Assembly: GCF_004337985.1 (NCBI RefSeq)
Contig: NC_043741.1
Span: forward strand, 5,106,430-5,170,429
DNA length: 64,000 nucleotides
From: Pyricularia pennisetigena
Lineage: Eukaryota > Ascomycota > Sordariomycetes > Magnaporthales > Pyriculariaceae
Direction of reading: 5' to 3'
The first letter of the stretch is position 1, and each line of letters starts with the position of its first letter. Under the pieces are notes generated by a model. The model had not been told where the DNA came from. It searched no databases and saw nothing but the letters and a program-made list of their open reading frames with translations. Positions 11,381 through 24,107 of this stretch are shown piece by piece. The translations under genes were made by a program, and so were the position numbers.

Positions 11381-13112
11381 TGTGAGGGCGGAGGTATGAT
11401 CCGTGGATGGTTTGGTTAAGGTCCGCTTTGTCGACTGTTGTATGGAGAGGTTTCGTAGTTGGCTTCTATTTCGGGACCGTCACTATTAACATATGGCACC
11501 GCTCTATACTCTATATCAAGCACTGGCTCTCTGCTAAATATGGCTTGTGTTAGTGAACGCGCGATGGCGAGGGTGTGATAATGTTGATCTTGCGTATTGG
11601 AAGTGATGTGTGGTAGGCAGACGAAGTCTGAGGCGGAATGATGGTGCATGAGTGCGTTATTTTATATTCATTTGCAATAAAGAGTATGTAACACTCGGAA
11701 TCATGTATCGAACGGTAAGGCGGTGGAACGTCCGATCAGGCCAATCTCAGCACAACCTTTGCTATACTCTACGTACGATTGGTTTGCAACTACTACGATG
11801 ATCCCCTGCCCCCTCCCCCCTCCCCCAAAATGGAAATTTCAACAAAGTAGAGTTTTTATCGCAGCAACTCTCATCTTCGATTGTATATCCAATGCCAAGT
11901 AAAGGCCGATCCTCAAGTTCCATTCGGCACACAGGCCGCTGTTGTATTGGTTCGTATGAGCCGGTCTTCACCAAATCCAAATTTTCCAGTCAGTAGCTCT
12001 GTGCATCTCTCAAACTGATGTCAGTATTAAAGAATGCATTTTACAGATCCCCCTAAGATAAGCAGGTATGTGTTGTACAACAGTTGACGTGATCCAAAAC
12101 GAACCCGCTGCGCTCACCCGGCCATCTATGAGCGGCCTTAGCAATGGCAGGAGATCACAGTATCCAACAGAACAAAAGGTCTGCTAGCAATGACGCTCAT
12201 ATCGGTTGCAAGACTGCACTGGAACAGGGTGGCTGTTCTTCGGATCCTTCCATAATAGTACGTAGAGTGGAAGCAGGTGTGAAATGCTGGTGGCTTCCAT
12301 AGAGCCCGGCCAAACGGCCAACTCTATGGCAAACAGAGAAACCATGCAGCGTCGAGGTCACGGTCGCTTGCAGCAGACATCCAACCACGATAGTCGGCTG
12401 AGAATCTCAAGGCGGCCACCCGCTCTGCGGAAATTCTCTTCCGTTTGACAAGAGATGTGAGTGGCAATCTATCACCCGGATGCCGCCCTGAACTTCCAGA
12501 TCCAAATGTCTCCCCAAATATTCGGATGATTACGTACTTCTGATCATGGCGGCACAGGAGGACAGGGCTCGCAGTCTCATTGCATGCTACATCCCATACG
12601 TTGGCATATAGGCGTAGATGTAATGCATATAAAAGACCAGGTGATTGACTATCTGAAGAGGCTGGTCGATGCGCTCACTGGGCCGGGTGCAAGTGGCTCT
12701 GGTATGGTTTGGAATCCATCTAGGAGGTCACAGCCATAGCAAAGAGAGTCTAGGCTTTATCATGGTCAGGTAGCCTGGCCTGGCCGCTGCAGACCATCTT
12801 ATCTCTGCGCGGGGTAAAATGGAAATGCTGTCTTTGCTGCTGAGGCAGATTCGCGAATCGACCCAGGGGTATGGTAAAGAAAGAACAAAGAAGGAAAAGA
12901 GAGACAAAGAAAGGAAGAAAAAGAATCAAAACCAATCATTTCGAAAAAAAAGTCGTTTTAACATGATATCATTCGGACGAGAATCCATAGTCATTTTAGC
13001 TACCGCAATATGGTCTGAACATAGCTTGATCTATAAGAGCGAAAAGCAACAGACGCTATTATGCAAGGGGTCAAACCCTTCTCGAAATATTCCAACAAAA
13101 ACGCCAGCCGTC
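11381..13112. other. Intergenic region, no gene seen
   Basis: No supportable coding region. The stretch holds the promoter of the small secreted protein gene at the left and the 3' region of the permease gene at the right, with a purine-rich run near 12880-12935. Open frames are all below about 80 codons until the antisense shadow of the permease begins. Confidence 0.5.
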
Positions 13113-14488
13113 TTACACCACCTTCCCATCGACCTCGGTCCTGTTGGCCGAAGACGCGTCCTTCTTGACCTCGTAGTCTTGGCTACCGCTCGCGCCGTCG
13201 TTGCTCCCGTTGCGCCGTGCGTAGTGGTCACTGGTGCCGTCGTTGTAGGCCACCGTGACGTCCTCAATCTCGTCGCCGACCTCCATCCACCTGTCGCTGG
13301 TGGCCGGAATGGGGGAGAATCGACAGCAGAGGTAGTACACCAGCGAGGAGACGGTGAAGCCGGCAAAGAAGTTGAGTCGGTAGATGTAGGTCGCGCCAAT
13401 GGGGACGTCGCGGCCGATGGCGCCGGCGAAGCCGACGACGTTGATGAGGATGCCGGCAATGTAGGCGGCATATGCGCGCCAGTGGATGCCCCACGTGAAG
13501 TAGTATGGTCCCGTCTTTCGGGCGTCGTACAGCTCCTTGATCTCGAGGTATCCGCGGCGGACGAACTGTGTGGTTGCATTTCTGTCAGTATCCACAAGAG
13601 GTAGGAAGAGGTGAGAGTCTGTTAAGGTGATGCATCACATACGTAGTAGTCGCAGATCATCACACCGGCGATGGAGCTCAGGAACACACTGTAGCTGGAG
13701 AGGTACGTCGTAAACTGGTTCGAATCCGTGAGCAGCGTGTAGGGGCACATGGCCAAACCCACAGCCGCGCAGATGTATCCTCCACGGCGGATGTTCAAGT
13801 ATCGAGGCATCAAGGCAGTCAGGTCCGTGCCTGCACTGACCGAGTTGGCAGCGATGTTGGTGCCGAGCTGTGCGAGCGCAAACGCCAGCCCAATGACAAA
13901 GGTGCCGAAGCGCTGCGCTGGGCCGCCCTCGTCAATGAACTTCTCGAGCAGCATCAGAGGGTCCCATACAGCCTCCCCGTAAATGACGGCCGATCCGGAC
14001 GAGACGATGATTCCGATGAAGGACGTAATGGCGAAGCCTACCGGGATGGTGAAAAGCTGCGACCAGAGGGCGTCCTTGGGCTTGGTTGCGAATCGAGTAA
14101 AGTCGGGGTCGTTGACGATGAGGGTCGCAAAGTTGGAAATGCTGCTCATGACGCCCAGTACAAACTCCCAGGCCAATTTGCTACCACCTATCTTAGCAGG
14201 CTGTTGCACAATCGGCCCTACACCACCAGCCCTTACTACGGCCCAGATGAGGAAGGCGATGGCGGCGACGGGAACAAAGTAGGCCTTGACGGTGAAAAGA
14301 TGGCGAATTTTGTGAACGGGGAACCAGATGGCTGGTAGGGATACCAGCCAGAATAGGAAGAACGAGACATAGTCGGCAGTTGTGGTACCTGAGCCTTCCG
14401 GGAAAGTGTTGGGGATTGTATTGCGATCCTGTAACGACGGTTAACCACTCTGTCCGCTCGTTTGACGTTCCCAAAAATTTCCGAGCAA

Positions 14489-14523
<35 letters not shown>

Positions 14524-15113
14524 CTTACCCAGTTTAACGACATGGATCGGATCATGATGTAAACACATCTGCCACCGATATACGACTGCACGCCATACCA
14601 GATGCACGCCATGGCGGCGCGGTTGAAGACGGGCCAGAGGTTTCCCCAGATGCCGAATGAGGATCGCGCAACGACGGGGAACCCAATGTGGTAAGTGGCA
14701 CCAATGCGACCGGTGAGGACGATAAAACATCCGGCGATGGTATATCCTATCCATACACATAGCCAAGATTGCCACCATGAAAGGCCGTTGTATACCATGG
14801 ACGAAGAAATCATCCACGTATTGATGTTGAAACTGTCAGCGATCCAGAAGCCGACAAAGTTCCAGGGGCCCCATTGGCGCCTTTCTGGCTCGACGGGTTT
14901 GAGATCATGGTTTGTCAACTGTTTTTTTGGTGTGCTTTTGGGTTAGTGGTGTCTATATGAAAAGAAGGGGGAACGGATTCATGATCTCCTCATTTGTAGA
15001 CTCCGTTTCTGTCGATATCGACATACCATCAACTGCCCGGTGGTCAGACCAGGCTCTGCCTCGACGGCCAACTTGTCCGACCATTTTCGCAGCCTTGCGC
15101 CCCTTTGCGACAT
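13113..15113 (-). CDS. NCS1 family nucleobase/allantoin-type permease (Fur-like), 4 exons
   Basis: This is a plasma-membrane symporter of the nucleobase:cation symporter-1 family; substrate (uracil, uridine, allantoin or thiamine) cannot be told from sequence alone. Inferred exons are 15113-15027, 14918-14529, 14428-13643 and 13565-13113, all phase 0, giving 571 residues. Family signatures are [20 protein letters not shown] and [15 protein letters not shown] at the first helix, [17 protein letters not shown], and [11 protein letters not shown]. About 12 membrane helices are present, with a hydrophilic C-terminus. An in-frame Met at 15209 would add 32 residues (to 603), but the start at 15113 gives the usual short N-terminal tail. 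Intron 2 carries a 31-base T run on the plus strand immediately beside its donor. Confidence 0.88.
14491..14521. repeat. Homopolymer of 31 T inside a permease intron
   Basis: A pure T run on the plus strand (A run in the transcript) begins about 7 bases inside the 5' splice site of intron 2 of the permease gene. Confidence 0.95.
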
Positions 15114-18100
15114 TGCGACGGCTGGGAAAAGGTAATCGCGGCACACCCAATAGCAAGAGGCGGGGTTTTTGGTGGCAGGGTCGAGGTTGGGGTAGATAAG
15201 CTCTGTCAAGCCAGGGAGTCGTCGGTCCCAGTGCTATACTGGCTTTGATCGATCTAAGCTAAAACACACGGCAAAAGCATGCGCACCAAATCGGAGCGGT
15301 AACTCTCTCGTATGCGAAGCCGAGTAGCTCGGGTTTATTCGACTCTATCTGGGGTTGATATTAGTGTCAGTAAAGACGAACAGAAACATTGGGAATAAAA
15401 AGAAAAAAAAAATGTTTGTAAAAAGAAAGATCTGCGCATCGCGTGGTGCTTTGCAGCAGAAATCTACCGTCCCTCGTCCCAAATGTAAATTGCAACGCGG
15501 GATGACGCATGCATCACCTTCAAACGACGCGGTGGTACGAGAGGATTGCAAGAGTGGATGAGTGGATGATCAGCAACTTACACACGACTGGTGATGTCAA
15601 TGCGAATTGGAGTCCAGGGTCTCAACGCTCCACGACGTCTGGGCAAACAGTATATCTCCTCGGTGAGAGTTGTCGACAGTTCGGTGCTGCCACGGTGAAC
15701 AAAACCGACTTGACTGAACCGGACGGGTTTGGACAGAAAGGGACACACATTTTGACGCGAGCAGAATGGCACGAGGGCTGGGGAATATAGTACTTGATAA
15801 GAATCGCAACGAGAATACCGAGATGGGTGCCACCACCATTGATCAACGGCCTGCCGTTGGCGCTATTGCTCTCGCCCAATCCATATCCTTCTTGGCACCC
15901 GCCGCCCCAGAAGAAAGAGAAAAAAAAATCACCCCGGCATTGGATTTTGCGGAGATGCGAGCTATCAAGATACAAACGTTGCATGCCCCCACATGCAAGC
16001 AAGAACTTATCAGTTGATTCCTTTCTTGGGGCGCCACTCAAAACGGGATGTATGCAGGGTTGATGTCGACTACTGTTGGTGTCGCCGCTAACCGGAGGCG
16101 AATGTACCAGGCTTGGCCAGTAAAAAGGACGAACGGGGGTAGTTTAACAAACGTTATACGGATGAATAATAGGTAGCTAGTGCGGCGATAGACCAGACAC
16201 AAGACACTCACGGCACCTTGGCTTTTTTTTTTTTTTTTTTTTTTTTTTTTTCGCGGCGACGCTGGACCAAATAAAAAGCAGGACAAAGTGTTGACCGAGT
16301 TAATATATGTGAACCTGCGATTGCCAGGAATATCGCGAGGATCTTGTATGTCACTGACTCGGCGCAACAGCAACATCAATGTCGCTACGCGTTCAATCCT
16401 TAAATTGTTGATAGCAAGTCGTCAGCTCAAATGTCGACCGAGGGGGCGGCAATTGGATATCGATCGACTTGGATCAATTGAATATTTTGTGGATAAGCCG
16501 ACCGTGGGGCTTATCAGTCCTGCAGCCAAACCCCTCTCCCGCCACCATCTAGCGAATCTTCAATTGATCACATTTAGTTTTACGTATTCGGTTTTTTTTT
16601 TTTCCTTTCCTTTGTTGTTTCAATCACACGTGGTCGGCTCAATTACCCACATCGGCACCTGCTTGCTAGTCTATTTGTAGACACTCAAACCTACCAGACC
16701 TGCATAGTGCACGCGACTCTTTATGTAGCGGTATATCCTCTTATCTCATATCTGCGTGCTACTGCGACGCATTTTCAGCTGGGCTAGCGACCTTTTGTCG
16801 GGTTTCTTGGCACCTGAAAAGACAATTGTAACCCGTCGGCTAGTGATTTTTGGTAACGTCGATATCTTTTGGCGACCGGTAAGCGCCGGACAGCGGTGAT
16901 AAAGGCGGGGATTGTGAGCAGCTAGAGAAGAAAAAAAAGTGCCATGGCGTCCTCGTTGGCTTATATTCTGGCATCTTACCTGCCGTCGTACCCTTTCATC
17001 ACCTTAGTTCACATACGATTCAGCCGTCGTGCGGGTCCTCCGCGTCTCACTCTCCGCGGACGGGCGAAATGGTGCTCGAAGTAGGCATTACCCAAGGTAA
17101 TCTTCTCATCATGAGATGCGTCATCTTAGATCACACATCCTTCCCGTAATCAGCCCTATAAAGTATTGTGTATGCTTGGTGATCAAAAGCCTTACCATCC
17201 TTGCCGCTGAGTTGCACCGCCGAGTCGCGAGTCCCTCAGTTCGGTCCTTGACAGATTACCACATACGGAAATATTCGGGGGTAGAAAACGCCCTACATGT
17301 CAAATAGCGGACAGGGAAATCAGGCACCGACTGACGCAGGCATATGTTGTGCGACTCTTCGGTATGACTTGGGAAAGACCCTCTCTTACCAATGTTCTTA
17401 CTTCTATGATGGCGATGACAGTACATTGGGCCCCCGGTGGGCTTCGGGGCGTCAGCTTACTTGATTGTATAGCTTAAGGTAAACCCTCCCTGGGAGAGGT
17501 TTTTCCGTGGGGAGGCTTAGAGGTATTTGGCGGTGGGGAGCAAAGCAAAGAACTTCTGACGCTAGCTCGAGGCTAACAGAGGTTCTTTTCGCGTGGTCAT
17601 TGAAGCCCCTGCCTGTCCTTTCCCTAATGTTGCAGTGCGCCCTTAGCAAAAGTCACTGCCTCCATTGTTTTGTCGAGAACGTCTACTTGCATATCATGTT
17701 CGATCAGATTTGCGCAGCACTCTAGTCCTTGACCCAAATTGAATTGAGCGACGAGGCAGACAGGTACAGTTGAATTGACATTTGCTAGAGTGCGGGGGCA
17801 TGCCTACATAGCTCATCCCTAGTAGTGGGTCGGCCCACCAGTTCGCACAACGGTTTTGTTTTTCTACGACGAGCAGCGCGTGCGGATGGCGTCAACCAGC
17901 CCATCGTTTCTCCTCGCCGGTTTCCGATCAGCATCGGACATATTCCTTCTTGCGAAACCGACCGATATGGACGACATATACAAGGGTTGGCAGGGCTGCG
18001 CAACGTGGCGCGGTTCCTTTTCTGGTGAGATTATTATGGCCCTTTTGGTATGACTGACTAGGCTAGTGACACCGGTTCCTTCGGGAGTCTGCCAAGGCAG

Positions 18101-19086
18101 CGCCGCCCTACAGTAAACATCTGTCGCGCTAAACCAGCCACAGCCGCTCTTTAGTCTACTGTAAACTAGACTAAACCCCTTGTCCCTCCGACTCGCCAGC
18201 AAATGAGCCGCCGCGCCGCGCGCCGCGGCCCGCTCAAAACCTCCTAGAGGTTCACGCCTTTTCCCTTTTCTTCAGTGGCCCACTTTGGACCCTGCCTGCA
18301 AAGGGTTCAGTCATGCCCAAGGCCGAAAGGGTCCGTCTGCCTGGACGCTACCATCGCATCGCGGCACAAAGGGACAAGGAATCTTGTTCATAATGTGTAT
18401 TGTATGGAGATTATCAATCTCGACAATTGAAATGTTCCATCAAGATCCTATTGAGCGCCCACTGTTGCCTATGGCGAGAGAGTCATTTCTTCAATTTCCC
18501 CTCCCACTGTTGTTGTTATTGTTCCATTACTTTTCCTCCGGACATGCGGCTAGATTTGCGGGCAGGATCTGACTGGGCTGTCATTATGGGGCCGGAGCCT
18601 TTTATTCTTGGGGACCCAGGGACCCAGCCCTATGACTATCATAGTGCTACCAGCCTTTCTGCAAGCACGCCCACTCCCTCCTCACACCCCCTTCTTATAC
18701 GAGGAGAATGTGTAATTACGGCAGGCCTTTTGACAGTCGCACCCCGGCGCCAAACTGCAAATGGATGTTGAGCCTCGCCGGTGCATGGCTTGCCCTGGTC
18801 AGATTCTTAGTTATGCCGTCACCTTTAGCGAGGTACTTGTCCTTAGTCTATCATGGTACTCAGTCATACTCTTGGCCTTGGGGGCTGCAAGTCGAGCAGT
18901 CGCCGAGTCACAATGGATATTCCAACAGCATATAAGCTGTCTGTCCTCGATATCTCGCTCTGTATTCGTTTGGTTTCTCATCTTCATACTCTACAAACAT
19001 AGAGACGAGATACCACCTACTAGCTACCTAGTACCCAGCATTATATGCCCAAGCATAATCAAGCCACTTCAGTACACACTACAAAC
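15114..19086. other. 3.9-kb gene-poor region
   Basis: No supportable gene. It includes the promoter of the permease, a 29-base T run (16223-16251), and short open frames on both strands without domains. Both flanking genes point away from or into it without an intervening transcript that I can recognise. Confidence 0.5.
16223..16251. repeat. Homopolymer of 29 T
   Basis: This is a pure T tract in intergenic DNA, one of a series of unusually long A/T homopolymers in the window. Confidence 0.95.
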
Positions 19087-20166
19087 ATGTCTCACCACAC
19101 CGACGTGGCGACTATCTTGTCGCCAATGGCAGACTCTTCCGTCAAGCATTTCAACAAATTCAAGGAACAAGTTCACTCTCAGCGCAAAGACACAGGCAGG
19201 GAGCTTACCAGGTTTCTCGAAACGATATGGCTCTTCACCGAGTCTGATATCAAAACAATCCTGGCTCCTTCGGTTCTGTTCGCCCTCACAAACGGCATTG
19301 CGTTATCGTTGATGTTGCCAGAGTCAGCTGGCATACCGTCACCAAGCGAGATCCTGGCCAGGATTCCTATCATAACAATATATGTTTGGATCAACCTGAT
19401 GGTTCTCTGCATACAAAACCAAAAGAGCCCCGACGCTGTTGAGGAGGACCGGATCAACAAGCCTACACGGCCCCTCCCGTCAGGCAAGGTCTCTCCCGAC
19501 GAGGCCGGCACTCTCCTGGTGGCATTCATCATCATTGCGGTTCTTGGCAGCTACTGCCTCGGCGCACCGGTCGAGAGCATACTAGTCATCGTCTTGGGAT
19601 ATCTCTACAACGACCTCGAAGGCGCAGAGCATCCCTTCTTCAAGAACGTGCTCAACTCCCTGGGCATCCCCTGCTTCCCCATTGGCGCTCTGCAGGTGGC
19701 CATCAACCCGGCGCCGCACACCGCCGCGGCGCTGGCCGGCTCGGGCCCTTCGGTACCCCTGCTGCTCTGGCGTTGGATCCTGGTGCTCGTGGCGGCCATC
19801 TTTTGCACGATCCACATCCAAGACATCAAAGACCAGGAGGGCGACGCCTTTCGCAACCGCAAGACGGTGCCTCTGGTCTTCGGCGACTCGGCCGGCCGCT
19901 GGCTCGTCGTGCTGCCCCTGATGGCCTGGTCCGTGGCCCTGCCGCTCCTCTGGGGCTTCACGTCCCCGACCGCGGCCTCGCTTCTGGGCCACGCGCCGCT
20001 GCTGCTCCTGGCGCTCGCCGTCTCGGCGCGCACGTTCCTCTACAAGTCGGTCGCGGCCGACAAGAAGACGTTCAAGATCTACTGCCTCTGGCTGGTCGCC
20101 ATGTACTGTCTGCCGTTGAGCAGGGCCCTGCTGGGAGGCGAGGGGCTGATGCTTGTCACCGCCTAG
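19087..20166 (+). CDS. UbiA-superfamily integral membrane prenyltransferase or terpene cyclase
   Basis: This is a single-exon gene of 359 residues (start at 19087 in a good fungal context, AAACATGTC; an upstream in-frame Met at 19045 would add 14). Two Asp-rich regions identify the superfamily: EEDRINKPTRPLPSG (about 119-133), and DIKDQEGD (246-253) followed by FRNRKTVPL. Between and after them lie 7-9 membrane helices. The second motif is a clean DxxDxxxD for Mg-diphosphate binding. The first motif departs from the usual NDxxDxxxD: aligned on NKPxRP, the positions expected to be Asn, Asp and Asp are Lys, Ser and Ala. Fungal UbiA-type proteins with an EEDRxNKPxRP first motif include, to my knowledge, membrane-bound sesquiterpene cyclases such as the fumagillin enzyme. 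There is no biosynthetic neighbourhood. The superfamily is firm; the reaction is open. Confidence 0.82.
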   Translation: MSHHTDVATILSPMADSSVKHFNKFKEQVHSQRKDTGRELTRFLETIWLFTESDIKTILAPSVLFALTNGIALSLMLPESAGIPSPSEILARIPIITIYVWINLMVLCIQNQKSPDAVEEDRINKPTRPLPSGKVSPDEAGTLLVAFIIIAVLGSYCLGAPVESILVIVLGYLYNDLEGAEHPFFKNVLNSLGIPCFPIGALQVAINPAPHTAAALAGSGPSVPLLLWRWILVLVAAIFCTIHIQDIKDQEGDAFRNRKTVPLVFGDSAGRWLVVLPLMAWSVALPLLWGFTSPTAASLLGHAPLLLLALAVSARTFLYKSVAADKKTFKIYCLWLVAMYCLPLSRALLGGEGLMLVTA

Positions 20167-22470
20167 TTCAACTTTTTTTTTTCTCCCTCGGAAGCTAGTC
20201 TAGCGGTGGCTTTTGTTTTTTCCCCAGCGTTCACTAGGACACTCTATTTTCTCTCTTAATTTTCTGTATTAAAACTCCGGGTCTAGATTGTCTATATTTG
20301 TTTTGTTTACGGCGTTGGTGGCTGTGGCCTTTTCTTTCTTTCTTTTGTTTAACATTGCGCCATGTTGTGCAGGGACGATGGCTGGCTTTTCTTCCCTTTT
20401 TCTCCCAAAAAAATACCTAGACAATATCGAATCACTTCCTGAAATCCGTTTACAGAACGCCAATATGTTGTTTTGTGTTCTCATGTTCCCTGTTTGCATG
20501 TTTGTCTGGCACGCCAAAACCTTTGAAGGATGTCTACTCGATCATCATCAAAAATGGGTACTTGCGATCTGCGTCATTGTTTCGTAAGACATTTTGCGGT
20601 GATTTCTTTTTTTTTTCTTCTTTTTCTACTCTGTGAAATGGAGGTTTCGTCGGTATCAATCGGGGTTGTGTGCGTGGCCCGTAGCCGAGACTTTTGTTGC
20701 GCAGTACCGAATGCCACCTTTACCAGCCTATCTGTCATTTTTGACTATTTGGAATAGCTTGTATGCGGCACATGGTCAGTTGTGCCGCACCCAATTCAAG
20801 TACAAACGCGTCTGCCTAACGTTCTTATTCACAGTCCCTTGTTCGCAAATGTTATCTTTATCTGTTTTTAGCGTGCGGATTATGGACAGTAGTGAGTACT
20901 ATGTGTAAGCCCAGCGGGCAGCTGGATACTCATCTCCGCCTTTTCCCCTTTTTTGTTTCTTGTTCTCCGTGTCAGCACGTTTCGGTAAGCGCGTTTTTTT
21001 TAACTCTCCAAACAGGTAGGTTACCTTGAATATTTGACGAACGGAAAAAAAAGAAAAGAAAAAAAAAGAAACAAAAAAAGAAAAAAAAATTAATTACTAA
21101 CCAACACGGTTCGACTTGCAAGCCCCCCGGCCTCTTCTTTTCGGAGACCGCCGATGCAGGCTTATTTCCGACCTGCAGTCTTTGGGCGCGGTGTTGGTGC
21201 TACACAAGATTGGACGGCTGCCGTGTTATAGTTATAGGGCATTACCACGTGCGGGAAATGGCGCTTACACCCCCAAGAAGAGAAAGAAGAGACACAAGCC
21301 CTAGACGTGAACCCTGTGTCACCCTACCTACCCTCTGACCGGTCTGCACGCTCCGCAAAAGGTATGTAAGCCAAAATTCAACATTTCCCAGGTTTTTGAC
21401 TGTGGCGCAGTATTTGCTTTACGCTGCAGTTTACTTGGATGGTCGTCAGTGGTTGGTCATAAAGCGGCGCAAACTTGGCAAAAGTCTGCGATGACAGAAA
21501 TTGCAGAATTGCTGACCTAAAGTTCTGGGGGAAAGGGTTATCACCAACGACTACACCCTCTCCAACAGCGTCCTGTATTGTCTATTGTTGGACAACTGCA
21601 GGCGATAAGACAGCTCACATGCATGCAATGCATACCTGTTGGGTCAGCCGGCCACACTGATGACGGAAAGGCCCCCCTTTTTTCTCTGCTCGTTTCTTAG
21701 GACCACTCGGGTCGATTCTTCAATTCTTTCCGTCTTGGTAAATGCCAACATCGACTCGCACTCGTTGCCGATTAGAACCTCCCAAGCGAGTAGATACCCA
21801 TGTCTTTTTTTTTACGGATAGAATAGTCCGCAAAGTCACTGGCGGTATGAGCAGAAGTCACTCACTATCTCTGCGAAATGAGGCGCGGCGGCGTTGGCAG
21901 GCATGGGGATGGCTCCTCCCACGCAGGGAGATTTTGGCTTGCATACACGAGCTTCTTCACCTCAATGCCGCGGAGGGGTGTTCCTAGTAAGAAAGGTTGC
22001 CTTGGACGTGCTGGGCCTCAATCCATAGACGCCGACATTTTGTCATCTGCTTGGAAGGATCCCACGCGTTTCAGGGCAGTCAGTCCCGATGGTATCCGTA
22101 GTCCATGCGAACCATGAGTTGATCTGGCAGCTAGAGTTGATCATCATATACAGAGGCGCGGATCCCTTTATTCAAGTGAGTAATCCACCAAGAGCTCACT
22201 TTGAAGGGGGCATGGTGCACCCAGCTCCAGCCGGTAGCATGAAGCCCGAGTGAGGCGGCGACCGATTTCCATCACATTGCATCTTGTTTCCCCTTGACAA
22301 ATGGCCCTTTGCACTCTTGGGAAGCCTGGGCTGAAGTTGAACCTTGGCATGGAAAGCAGCGAAAGATCACACAACGCAATCGAAAATACCGTACTGATGT
22401 TGTGCAACCCGAGACGAGAACTTGCCCCAGGTCGTTAATTCACGGCACCAGGCGGAGGAGTTCCACGGGA

Positions 22471-22640
22471 TATGGCCATCGGTCGGAACAATTATCTGGA
22501 TGACGGATTGTATATCCCTGAAGAGTACATCCCTTGGTTGGTGACGCAGAACAAGGGGCCGCCTTGATGAACCTACTGGGGTCTATGGCGGTCAGCTTCA
22601 ACGTAGACAACGCCGGCACCCCATCAGACCGGCAGGCGGT
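22471..22640 (+). pseudogene. Possible decayed coding fragment, unknown family
   Basis: A frame opening at 22471 reads MAIGRNNYLDDGLYIPEEY and stops after NKGPP. A one-base shift continues as LMNLLGSMAVSFNVDNAGT up to an in-frame stop. The two halves look like parts of one protein because codon-third composition and sense are preserved across the break. I do not recognise the family and the fragment is short, so this is tentative. Confidence 0.25.
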
Positions 22641-23455
22641 CGTCAAGTAGATGGCGTGCACCAACACAAGCCTCTCGGCGCAGGGCAACCATCAACCATA
22701 ATCTCTGCACTATTTTTGGACCCCAAAGTCGTATACGCCCGGCGGAGTAGCCGCAAGCAAAGCAACCCCTCTTCCCGTCGCAAAGCCTTGGTATGCTTTC
22801 GTGTTTGTCAAAACTACGGCCGTCTCGTTTCACTGGGGCTAGGAGTATAGTCATTCTTTACCAGGCGGTGGGTGATGTGGCTGCTTTGGTCCAAATACAG
22901 AGCGGGAGCAGTTAGTGGGGGAAACTGATAGTGCAGAAGTTCCGTTGTCTTGATGACTTTGAAAACAATAGCATGTTGCCATAACATACCAAGAGGCACA
23001 CGGGGCTTACTGTGATATCGCTGATTGGCCAACCTGTTAAAGAGGACTGTTTAATTCAATATAGAAAGGTGACCTCTGAGTGTGATAAGCCATGCTTAGC
23101 GCTTATTCCCGGAAATGATAACAATAGTCTCTAAAACAAAAGGCCATTTTAACCAGTTTCCGTAAGCATTATAGCTGTGCTAGACTACTCTCTTTAAAAA
23201 GAAAATTAAAAACAATTCGAACCAGATCGCAACGCAAGGTTATGCTCCGTGGATGTACCAACACTTGTAGTGGCTATCAACACTATACAAACAGGCCAAG
23301 TACAACATTGGTGACATAGGATAATTGAATAGCAAGCCCTTTTTTCAGGACAAAAGAGCGGCGTGGATTTTACAGTCTGTTTGAAATAATCAAACACATT
23401 GTAAGCTTTGTTTCGAATGCGATCAACAGTCTGGAGTAGAAGAGACGAATCTAAC

Positions 23456-23494
23456 TTTTTTTTTTTTTTTTTTTTTTTTTTTNNNNNNNNNNNN
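23456..23494. repeat. T homopolymer followed by 12 undetermined bases
   Basis: 27 T are followed immediately by a run of 12 N (23483-23494). The position of the N at the end of a homopolymer suggests unresolved run length or an assembly join. Confidence 0.95.
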
Positions 23495-24107
23495 TTCACT
23501 TACTGTGACTCTTGTACCCAAACTTGAATTCTCAGCCTCTGTGCACTCTATCAAGTCAATGCAATGCAAACAAGGCAACATCGTCCCGTATCTCAGCGCT
23601 GAAACATTGAAAACCGGGCGCTGCCAGCCTCGATCTGCATTTCGGAGCTGTCACTTTGCACGTCCATACCATTATAGCAAGATACAGAAATGAATACCAC
23701 TCCCCTCAGCCGCCTAGATCACAACTCATCCGGCCTGGAGAGCCTGCATTGTCGTCAAGGCACAAAGGTCAATTGCCACCCATGCCATGGACCATAAGAT
23801 GACATCCCTCCTCGCTACAGGCCTTAGGATCGACACAGCAACAAGCCTGAGGCAGTAGTCCTAGGACTACGGTAAACTCGTGTCGAAGTGATGGCCACCG
23901 AAAGTTGGATCCTATACCTGAAACTAGGCTCAGGTGCGTGAGCGACGACTCAAAATCCGAATAGAAACCCTTGTGAAAAGAAAACAGACATCCCTCTTTT
24001 ATAAAATGGAGCTTCAGAAATCTAGAATGCACAAAAAAGCTCCGCAGTACTAAACAAGGCTGTCTAACCTCCGTGTATATGCAACAACCCATTTAATGTC
24101 GTAACCT

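Larger units (their letters stand above)
20167..24107. other. 3.9-kb gene-poor region with an assembly gap
   Basis: No intact gene. It contains A/G-rich runs near 21040-21095, a possible decayed coding fragment at 22471-22640 (listed separately), a 27-base T run and 12 undetermined bases. The left end is the 3' region of the UbiA gene. Confidence 0.5.

Noticed and set aside
12819..13604. 261-codon plus-strand frame across the end of the permease gene
   Set aside because: It runs from intergenic DNA into the antisense of permease exon 4 and has no recognisable sequence.
13715..13735. GGTTCGAATCC string resembling a tRNA T arm
   Set aside because: It lies inside permease coding sequence and lacks acceptor, D and anticodon arms.
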